In this document: positions 47,801 through 59,800 of the stretch, in pieces | Position numbering within the stretch: position 1 is the first letter of the stretch | How the letters are laid out: the number at the start of each line of letters is the position of its first letter | Assembly: GCA_036925085.1 (NCBI GenBank) | Contig: JAUPFP010000010.1 | Location: 362,501 to 426,500 of the forward strand | Source: Brachycybe producta | Taxonomy: Eukaryota; Arthropoda; Diplopoda; Playtdesmida; Andrognathidae | Direction of reading: 5' to 3' | Length of the DNA: 64,000 nt | Translations under genes and position numbers: made by a program | Notes under the pieces: model-generated | Seen by the model: only the letters and a program-made list of their open reading frames with translations | Told to the model about the DNA's origin: nothing | Databases searched by the model: none

Positions 47801-50800
47801 CTACACACTCACGGGGAAAGAAAAAAAAACAACTTAATTGCTGTTTCATTGAGAAACTATAAATTTTAAACCGCTCCGATGAATACAATTTAGAGCATTT
47901 AATTTCAAAAATGTGGAAACTCATTCCTTTCTTTAAAATTGCTTTTTGAACACAAGAGAAATTCTCTCATTCGAAAATAAAAGTTTTTTTTTGGGATGGG
48001 GATATTACTGTGTAAGTTGTAAACCAATTTAAAAAATTCTCGACGCATAATAAAATATTTTCTTTTCACATCTGAAAGACATTTATGGCGAAAGAATTTA
48101 ATCTATCGCTACTACCTATAAAAATGTCTTAAGTTCTAAGGTTTTTTTTTGCTAAACTCAACTCAATTCAACGCAAGAGAGAAAGCTTTTTTTTTGTAAA
48201 TAAGAAAATAAAATAAAAACTTGTTTCCCCTTTTAACATTACGAATAGTTTACCGTTTATTCTAAATGAAGTGTAAAAAATATCTCATATTACTGTATGA
48301 TACTTGTGAAATATTGTGCATCTTATAACGGAAACACAATAATGTGGCATAAAGAAATAGTAGATCTATAGTCCTCTATCTCTCTCTGTGTTTCCAGGGT
48401 TTGTAATACGTTTAAAGGCCCAACTGTCTATGGGGTTTAAACCTAGTTCGACTAGTTATTTAACTCATCCTCAATGCGAGTGGTTAACCAGATGCGTTAT
48501 CCTCCGTATACTCTTTACACTGCCGCCCTCCACTGCAAACTGGCACAACCTCTTACCACACAACACATCAGGCAAATACTTTCCTGGGTGACAAGGCGCC
48601 GATGCGTCAAATATTCAATTTTATACACTGCCAAGTAGTGCACATAACATGAGTTTTGTTTAAGAATACGTATTTCGAAACCTATAACATCTACACTTCT
48701 TTAATTTAATAAAAAAAACTACACGTGTGCAAAAATGTGAACTATATTAGTTGAAAATTAATAAAGTTACTAAATAAACAACCGGAAAGAGCCTCGCGAA
48801 ATTGTGATTTTGCCGGGATGTTCTCGAAACTGCGAGGTCTCTTGAAGCCTCTCTAAACGGGAAGGCACCCAGGAACCTCTTGAAACTGTGTAAACACTGG
48901 AACCTCTCAAAACTAAGAAGCCTCGAAAGCATATACAAACCATGAAGCCTTCAGGAACTTCTCAAAAATGTGTGGCCCTCGAGAGCCTCGCATAACTATG
49001 AAATATAAATTTGATTACCAAAATTTAACAGCTGATTACATTTCAAACGTGTTTACATGTTTGGTCCTAAATTGAAAAACAAAAATGTAGCTATTTTTTG
49101 TGGCTCGCGTTTCTCACCACTAGAAAAAAAATATTTGGGGAGGGAGAACGAAGCACCGAGGCCCGGATATGGCCAACCTCAGATTTTGTAGCCAGTACGT
49201 GCCTGCAGATCAGTTCCCGTTTTTAAAGAGCATTAGTGCCCACTCCTGATCAAAGTATGTGCAAGCCTCCTTTTTGCCCATATCCTCTTAGGTAGCTTAC
49301 TGTCGTAAAGTATGTGTATCAGTCTGTCAGGATCTCCAGCAGACCACAGCACATCAGCATGCACGGTGGTGGCCACTTGCCAGATACATTGAAATGCAGC
49401 CATATTTTCTATCAATTCATTTGTATTGCGTATTGATACATGGCGATCCAAAACTGCATTTGAAAATTAAAACCCTAACTAGCACAAAAACACAGCACTT
49501 GCAAGTTTATGTGCTTTGAAACTGAATAAATAGCTCTTTAGAATGTGATAGTGGATCGAAAACCTGCATACTGAATAAATATCCACATTTGTGGTGTCTC
49601 AATTCAATGTTGCCCATAAAAATCGGTTAACGTTTTATAAAATCTACATGCAAAACGTGTTTAAAATACTATTATCCAGATAACAAGACAAAATATTCCA
49701 CGACAATCGTTTAAAATTTTTAAAATCCAGTTGTTTAAAAAATATTACATAAATCTATATCTATAAGCAATAAACTCTTATAATGATGCAGAAAAATATT
49801 TTACGAGTCGTATCTTTACGACTTGACATTAGTCAACAGTTTGAATTATACAACGTTTGTAAAAAAAAAAAAAGAGACAAAAAGAATTTTTAGAAAAATG
49901 CATTGGGAACTATAGCTGCCATAAAGAGAAATGAATTTTTGAAAAGTTATTTCACCAAATTACAAATGTGGCAATTAGAAAACAGCTAGGCTTCATATAT
50001 AAACAGTATATTGCTGTTGTAGCATTTACAAAAAGAAACAGCAGCAATAGCAAAATTTGAAGCTAAATGCAAATGTCTACCGGTATTAACTCCTATCATA
50101 TTATGGGAAAAGTAACGACTATAAACAAAAATACACAGTAGCAATGAAAAGATAGTGCAGATATAGCCTCGTCATTAATAATTGATTATATACAACTCCT
50201 ATATTGCCTCCGTGTAATTAAGTTGCGTGTTAGTAGTGTGTTCGTAAAAGCAATTTCTAAATAACTAGGCCTAAATATGAATTACATCCAATATAATAAC
50301 AATATACTATTAAATCGGGTCAGGTTGACGTAAATATACTCTAATTTATACTCAACAAATAGCTCTTGGTAAAAACTACAGTATATAAGAGTTGTTTTTC
50401 TACTCCATGTGGAAACTATTAATTTTTTATCTGCTTTTGGGTTAAACGCCTTTTTTTTTATCATCCTTCATTAACTCACAAATGAACAACACCCAAAAGC
50501 TTATACAACAAAGAAAAATTATTTTAGTTACTTGGTGGCTTTTTTTTTTGGTTGCTTTTTCAATAATAAATGCTTGCCAGATGTAAAAACCAAACAACAA
50601 CAACAAACTTGCGGTTTTGATCATTTATTGTTTGGTGAAATTGCAGTAAAATACGGTTATGCAATAATTTAGCCAGAAATCAATATTTTTTTTTGTTGCA
50701 ATGTATGTACAGAGTTGACAGAAATTAATAAGGGCAACAGTTTATGTAAAATGCACAAAACGCATTGAATATTTGTAAAGACAGCTTCAACTCTTTTTGA

Positions 50801-53800
50801 GCAATATGTGTATAATAATCACGATTAATCAGTTAATTTCAAAATAAAAATGCGTAAATACAACAATTGCGTAATATTTAGAAATCTGCATAAAGTCTTA
50901 TAATTTTACTTACTTTACTTTCTAAGAAAGAAAAAAATCTCTACGTAAGAGTTTTTTTTTAAGCAAAATCGTTTTGATTTTGCATTTTTTATTATTGCTT
51001 CAGACATTCAAATTGACTGTGCTTTTGACACATAAATCTAATGCAGATTTTATTTTCATAAAACAAACAAATTGCAACCCTATTTTGCATTTATTTATTT
51101 TTATTTTCTGTTTGCATAAAAAATGCACAATTTCCAAAAACAAATTTGTAGTTTTTTTTTCAGTTTTTATTTTCATAAATGTTTTTGGCTTTATAAGCTG
51201 GCAAGTCTCGCCGTATTTGAAAACGAAAAACTAATCTTCACCGATTTACATAAATATATATCATTGATTGAATAAATTGTCATAAACTGCTATCAAACTC
51301 AGTTAGCCGAATTTCAATCTCACTAATATTTTAAATCATGCGATGATTCTAATTAATTCTGATTATAATAAACAAGATAGAATATTTAATTATTGGGGGG
51401 TTAGGGGGGGTCTCTGAAGAAGAAGAAGAAAAAGAAAAAAAAAGAACACTGCATATTTTTCTATCCCCGCATCTTCACTTAATTTCAATCATACGACACA
51501 TGGTTTTTAAATTAGTGTTAAAAAGAAGTATTTCGAGGTTGTGCCTCTTTCATATATACATTTGTATATAAAAAATAGAAATTCTCATAAAAACAACGTA
51601 TTTTATATTGAAATACATAAGTTGTGCACGAACATAATGAACATTTAACGAACTGTGTTTGAATCTTCAATTTTCTTCTACTCTCTAACCTACAATTCAT
51701 TAAATAAATACTTTGTAAGGAAGAAAAAAAAAACATTATGAAAAATATCTATAATAATCTTTATTATATTATGTAGGCCTTTCTATATGTATGTGTGTAC
51801 TTTATTTGCACGTAGATTTGCACGGTTGTGAAAGAATTCTTTTTCATTCTGGTGCTTTTTGCTCACTACTTTCACCATGGATTTAATAAGATGATATCAA
51901 CTTTCTAGTGAAAAAAAAAACAATAAGAAAAAGTGGTGAAGATGATGAGATCGAGAAATGGATAAGAGAGAGAGAGAGAGAGAGAAAAAAAAAGGAGATT
52001 CTATTTCAATTTTGTATAAAAAAAAAGAAAATATATTAGAAAAAGAAAAAAAAAATATTATTCATGATCACACAAATTCTTAATACTTGTACCTTTTTTT
52101 CTTCCACAAGTTAATTTACAAATTTTGTGTCAACATGAAAAATACCAGCATGTATAATTTAAAAAAAACTGAACTTATTAATTAAATATTTAACTTAAGT
52201 ATAAATAAAAATAAATATTTTTTGTATATTAAATAACGAATTTGTTTGTTAGGACTACGTGAGGTAATATTACAAGTAAAATACACAAGAATTTTAACAA
52301 TTAAAAATAACGCCCAATTACTGTATATTTTCTTAGAAAAGTGATAACAAATCTTTTTGATTCACGTTTTCTTTAAAAAAAAATGAAGAAAAAATGGATT
52401 TTTTTAAATTTATTTAAAATTTCACAAAATTGTTCTTTTAGCAACTGAAAATCCGTGCATGACAAAATACTTAAGCTGTTTATTCACCTGTCAAGCAATT
52501 TATTATAATAAATTTTATTTCACAAAAGAGAAAAAATCACTTAAAAAATTCTTTAAAAAATTCAAAATGTTATTTAAATCCCCTCCTTGTTATGGCGTTG
52601 CCAATTATTTTTTTTTATTAAATTGAAATATAAATCAACTTGATTTTACTGAAATCAACGTTGATTTCAGGAGTTGCAAAACTTCATTGAGTTTTTTTCT
52701 TCTTCAAGAGATAGAACCCATATAAGGCCGATCCTGGATACTGCCGGGGGGCGGGGCGGGGGTTGGGGAAAGGTGGAAAATTATGATGACAATGATGATT
52801 ACTTTGATTAGGTATGAAATCGGTCTTAAAATCATTTCACAAAACAACTTAAGATAATTATTTTGATAGAATTTGAACATATTTTTTTAAAAAATAAGTA
52901 ACTTGTATTCTTATGCACTCATTTTTTAAATAAAAAAAATACTGCGATGACAAAGAAAGTAAACTTTAAATTCAATTTGTCAATGAGTTGCAGCCTAAAG
53001 ACAAAACCAAATACGTGTAGCAACTTTTCACCTTTTGAATTAGAAGAGAAAAAAACGGGACCACATTTTTTTATTTCTTCAAGAAAATAAATAGTTTTAC
53101 TTCATTTGATGGTAGCTTTCAATGTGTCTCCTCTCTAAACAGAGAGTTTATCAAAATGAAAAGAGTTTTCAAAGCTCGAAGAAGAAGAAAAAAAAATCTA
53201 TCTTCAGAGATGCTGAGTTTGACTTAAATTGATCATTTCACATTATATACACACAGACATACACATACAAAAAAAGGAGGTGAGCTATGGAAATTCATTA
53301 CTCTAGAGATCCCCCCCCCCCCCCCGCAGCCGTAATTTTTCTTCGCCAATGTCTTGTCAACGCCCAACCTCACACTTTTCTCTTATATGCATATAATAAA
53401 ACAGTTTCATGAGGAATTACTTAAGACATAGTGCATTTTTTTTGTTCATCCTTTTCGGTTAAGTTCGATAAGGTATATTACAGTATATTGACTAAGACAC
53501 ACCATACATTACATACATGTGTCGTTAAATGGGTACGCGGGTAAAAATGCTTTATATAGTATTGGGAAGATGCATTTTCTTTTACCCTTCTTCTTCTTTC
53601 TCTAAATTAAAGATATCACACCCACACCCCAGATAGATTACCATGAACACCCGCATATCCTTAGCTATAAAACTTTGTTTTCATTAGACATCCATTAATT
53701 TAGATTTCATTGTGAACACGTCACATCAAAGCAATCAACATAAAAGCTAAACTTTTGTTGTTGTTATTGTTGTAGGTAGGGGTTGCCATCGTATTCTCCT

Positions 53801-56800
53801 AGCTTTCACATATATTATACTTCATTTCTTGCTTCAATTTTTCACCATGGTACATTTCTTCACTAATACACAACATACTGTATTATAGCATCTTGTACCA
53901 TTATTCACAGATGGTGTTCAAATGTTTCAGAAATGGTGAAAATGCCCATTTGTATTTCTTAACAAGAAAAAATCAATTGCTACAAAGTTTAATATATTTC
54001 CATCGAATCGCAAAAAAAAAGAAATTTCTATAAGTTAAAATTGCCTGTCAAACTACATGCTAATAATTATTACTTTATTACAACACTTTGTAACATTCCC
54101 GTTTTCTCACGGCCCACAGAGAGATCTCTGGTAGCCATATGGAAGTGTCAGTTGAACGTTGATGCTCAAGTCTTTCGGTCTATTGGCACCTGTGTTGTAT
54201 ACTTGAACACCAGGGACACAAGGGTCAGTACCTCCGGAGTCCGGAGGTAAAAATAGTACTGTCAAATCGGCTTACAAGTGGCTCCTGGTGAATCTTTCCG
54301 TCGGTCGAATCATTTGGTCAAGTGGCGGCTGTAATTCAAAGTCCCACATCCCGCAAATAAAGAAAGTCCACACATTGATTGATATATAATACGATCTCTT
54401 TTATTCAAAGACAGCGACTCGCTGTGGATTGAGAAGAGAGTTCTAGGTAGACGATACTGCATGTATAAATCTCTGATCTAGTCTACTTCTCAATCCACAC
54501 GGTCCTGCTTATATACAGCAAATAACAACAGAAGATGTTCTTTACAAAACAAAGGCTCCAGGTGTGTCCAAGTCTCTTGGACAAGACCAGGACCTAATAA
54601 TAAATATAGAAATATATAACAATAGAATCTATAAGATTCAAATAACTTAATTCTGATAAGAAGGATATGTTAGTTGTTTTAAGAAACACACCTAACAATG
54701 CTAGTTAACATACCTTTACATGAGTGTTCCAGCTGACCGAAAGAGAGGAGAGCAAATGAGATGTAAACATGAAGTGACGACTTCATCGTTACATTTAGTT
54801 TGGACTCCACTCTTTATCTAAAGTATATCACATTACAATAATACAATTTCTTCTCCATTCTAACTATGTCCAAGGTCCAGTAGGCTTTTAATTCAAGCTA
54901 TTAGCTTATCATATCCCTCCAAAGTTAATTACTGAGAAGTTTATAATTTCAAGATAACGGTTTAAGAAAATGGCCGATACATCTGATAGTGGTTACTAAG
55001 ACCATGTTGCCATCGGTCAACTCAGCAATTGATCACTAGTATAATACGTGATAAATAAGCTAACTATAAGGACAAAGGCTAACTAATGAACTCAAAGAAT
55101 TAAGTTTTGAAAGTTTTACTCATCAGTTGTTTTCTGGCTAGCCGAAGGAAAGGATGGAGCAATAGTCATACATGTTCTTTCTGATTTAAGAAAATTGCTT
55201 CTCATTAATGCTAAATTTAGTGACTTAGAAAAGTTCCCTCCTTCTCCTTCGGACAACAACAACTAAGCTCACCGGTGCCACCAAAAATCAGTAGAAAAGA
55301 AATCACCCTTTTTTTGGCAACCAAAGAAGAAAACAAAAGATGAATCCAAACCAGGAGGCATGGTGAGTGGAAAAAATATAACTAGTACTAGTAAGGCCAA
55401 TAGAAAATTAGAGGGGGGATTTTAAGGTTATAGTTGAGCTTGTAGCTCCTTAATCTATCCCTTTCTCCATAAAAACCCCAAGAAAACCCAGGGGCTTTAA
55501 GTTATTAAGCTGGTAGCTCCTTTAGGTATCCCTCCTGAATAGAGGACACAAGCTAAGTTGAGTTGATCATTGTTCTTCTAAAAATTGCAGTGTTGTATTG
55601 CTTTAATTTAAATAATTAATTAAAATTGTTACTCAAACTAATAGTTTCATTTTATATTGTGTGTACAGAGCATCACAGCTCTAAACCTGTGACACCCTGC
55701 GAGATCTCAATTTTTAGGGAGTGGGCCCTTTTACACAAAGCCCCACAATAAATCACCTAACAGATATACTCCTACCCTTCTTGAGACACTTCACAGAATT
55801 CTCACTGGCCAAGAGTTCTGCATCGTCGATTTCTCTAGGATCAACAATACAGGCCTCTTACCATTATATTCTCATCCTGGTGGGCAGAGAGGTATGGTCT
55901 TGATAACCTCCCGGCCACGCCCAAGCATGAGGTGAGAATCTGCCAATGCAATTCCTTAAATTATACAGGGTGGGCACAAATGACGAATACGGTATTCGTT
56001 ACAACTTACAGTTTGTGTGTTGGGCCAAGTAATGCTACCTTAGCTAAAGCCTCACTCACCGTGATTAAAAGGCATCAACTGTATTTCAATTTAACCTATG
56101 TCAATAGATCTAAGAAGTTCATATAACCTTACTGTAAAAATTGCAATTGTTAAAGTAACTAATCAAACATACTACATGCATATCAGAAATATTTTTTATA
56201 GAAGAAGTACTGAACAAACATTCTGTTTCCTATTTTATAAAAGAAAACTCATCAACTAAATTAAGTAAAACTGATGGAAATTTTTTCAGGTTTGCTAAAT
56301 AAAATGTAGCTATATACCAACCTACAGCCTGCATTTCTCTAGTATATGTATATGTTCTCTACAGTATATACATGAAGTTGTTTCATATCACAAATACAAC
56401 TATGAAGACCTCCTCCTCCTCCTCCTCGCCTACTATATTTAACATAAACTTGAAATGTCATAAGACAAGTGTGATTTAGGAAAAAATCGACTAAAAAGAA
56501 ATTCTTGTTCTGCGCATGACAAATTTTATTAAAACAAAAAAGTTTAATGGTAAAAGTCTTATGGTAACGTTTTTTTCCCGCTCCATCTAAAACCAAGTGT
56601 TTTTTTTCTTCTTTCTTCTCCCTACATATAAGCCTATTCGTTAGTTTTACAAGAAGCACAAAAAGAAGAAGAAATTGCACAAATTTCAACGACATCACGT
56701 TTTCTATATATGACTTCATAAAATTAATAATTCACAGAATGGCGGCGCCGCTGGGGACATTTTCGATGGTGGCGCGCGCACACATACACCAAAGAAACCT

Positions 56801-59800
56801 GACATTGAGATGTGAATGTGTATGTGTGTGCATAACATCACATAAGACTTTTTTTTTCTTTAAGTGCAAAACATTTCGAGAATGCGTCCACGTCCACCAC
56901 AGAGACTTATAAAAAAGTTGAGACGTATAAAGAGCATAAAAGTTTTTTTAGTGTTAATCTAAATAGAAGAAAAAGAAAAAAAAAACCATTTCCTTCACTC
57001 TTAACATCCATCTTTTTCTTCATCTGTACCATGCATTATACAAAAGGCACCTACCTACCTACCTACCTTGTCTGTGTATGAAGCTACAAATACACCTACA
57101 TTTTACCACCACCACCATTGAATTTCTAAAAATAAAAAGGTCTATGCTCTCTCAACTGCAGATCGTCACTAATGTGACAGTTTTTGAAAATTTAATTCCA
57201 TGAAAGAGAAGACAAAATAAACTTAAATAAGCAGACAAGTTAATATACAGGGTTGCGCCACTCTGAAATTCCAGGCTGAGCTTTCCAGGTTTTCCTTATC
57301 AAAGTTGAATATTTTCGAGGTTTTTTCAATAACAACTTCTGCACACTGCAATAATGGAAGCATATGAGCTGGGCATGTTGTGAAAGCGCTGAATTAGTGT
57401 CGATTATCGAAACCATCCAATGAATTTTTTTAATAACTAATTTCTGTAAAAGTATTAACTAAGAGTTAAATCTAACATACTGATATGTGTCACATGCTTA
57501 AACATGTTCCAAAAACAGACAAGTGCCGAAATGTGGACACTAACTTGAAGTGCCACTGTGTACATTTTAATAAAATAAAGACCAATAAACTACTTGAAAT
57601 TAACAAGATACAGTAAACACGTGTTCTCTCTCTCTCTAACATACTCCACCACTCTAACCATTAACAATAAAAACATTAATTTAAAATGCAATTAGTTATT
57701 TTTTTTAAAAGAAAGCTAATGAGTGCAATGATTTTCAGAATATCTATCAAGATCTTCATGAAAGATAAAATTTACTACACCTAAAAGGTGCAAATTATTT
57801 ACTTTTAAAGGATGTCCACTCCTCTATCTCTCTCTCTCTCACTCTTGTTGTCCACTAGCAAAATTTCAAGATAAGAAGGGGGAAAAAAAAACCCCAAGAA
57901 ACAAAGTAAATCTTAACTACCCCCCCACCCCCAATCTGATGTCAAGACGCCCCATTTTTTTTGTATCCTACTGTGGGTCAAAACACAAAACTAACAAAGT
58001 TAACCTGAACAAACAGTTTTGTTGTGAAAACGTGTCAATATATTTATTAGGGTGCGGTTAAAAAAAAGAAACGATCACATAAGGCGAAATAAAACTTAAG
58101 AACATCATAAGATTTATAGCTATTGTGGGTGTGGTCATAAAAAAATGACAGGTAAAAATATTCACCTTTATATTTAGCACTTCAGTTTGCCAGTTTACAA
58201 TAAATGATTTTAAAGCGAAATCACGACGAGAAAAGAAAATTCTAATTAGAGAGAGAGAGAGAGAGTTGAAATTTACCTAACAATTTTAAAATCCTGGCTT
58301 TTATTGTAGGCCTATCTATTATAAAATGTCCATTTAACGCCAAATTGAACAAACGCCAAACTGGAAAAAGCCAAATAATTAAGGTTACTTCATTCAGTTG
58401 GGAATTTATGTAATTTGCAGGACTGGGGAATTAAGAGAACTTCACCGAAACAACAAAAGTTTCAGAATGGCGGAAATAAAAGTTCATCAGATTTACTTAC
58501 GCATAATTAAGTTAATTGCACTCAAAAGTAAAATCCCGATTTTCCAGAAAAACAGGTTTTATTCCCAAATTCCCAAAAATGATATTTTCATCTTTATATT
58601 ACACTTTTTACAAAAACATAATTTTGGAATTATTTTTTAAATTTTCAAATTTTTTTTTTCTGCATCTCGGGTTGGTAGTCTACTATATTCAAAGAAATAG
58701 ATAATTATTAATGAAATTTAAAATTGCCACCCAATTTGCAACTTCGGTTTCCGTTGATGTAGAAAGATATTTCTAATTTTTTTTTTCTAATTGTCGAAGT
58801 TCGCTGGAAATGAAAAAAAAAACATTGAAAAACTACTTGTTATTAAATTTAATTATAGCTGATCTTTGAATAAATATAATTGAAAAATTCCATTTTTTGT
58901 TATTATTTTTCATTTGTTTGTCAAAACAGTTCTCGAATTTTGTAAATTTTGTATCCCGAATCCCGCCCCAAATTTAACAATTATTTTTGCCCAAATTTCC
59001 AAGCCCTCGTAATTTAACGCTTGAATCAATCGCTTCGTAGATTTGGTTTTTTCCCAACCTTTCCTTAAAACCTTCGTCTTATAAGTTCTAATGCTTTTTT
59101 CTCTCTCTTTCTGATACATTGAGGTCAACATGAAACACAACAATGTGCCGACCGACCAAAAAGAGAATTATGAGACAGGTATTCATGATACATGACACCG
59201 ACAGGTGAATACATCAAACCACACTAGACACTGAACTGAAAGAAAAAAAAACAACCAACCTATTGGAGGAGGTAAGGCATTTTCACCACTTGACTATGTG
59301 CATAAATTCTAATGTGGATTCTAGTTATACGAATATGTATTTCAAAATGATATATATGCCTAACAGGTAGGCCTACTAAATAATGATACAACCCAATGAA
59401 CATATTAGGCAAAAATATGTAAAACAACGAATCCATTATAATTTTATTCAAATTATCAAAATGTGGACCTAAAAAAAAACACGCTGAAATTAAATTGTTT
59501 CAGATTGGTTTAAAACTGATTATTCAGTCTTTCAGGAGTAAAATTAAGAGAAACTAGAAAGTGTTTTGGAAAACTAGAAGAATAAGTCAATCACTAAGAT
59601 ACATTTTCAAAATAAACTTTTTTTTTTCTAAAGAAAAATCTTAAAATATCGTCTGCTTAAAGCTGGGTCATTTTCAAACATATATTAAAAGCTTATTTTT
59701 AAAGATTGATCAACATGAAAACACCCTTAAATTTGTGATGCAACCTTCTAGTTTCTAAAACACGTTCAAGTTTCTATTCATTTTGCACCTGAAACAGACG

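Noticed and set aside
47419..47924. Two overlapping - strand frames up to 129 codons
   Set aside because: Low-complexity His, Phe and Leu runs from A/T-tracts; no domain.
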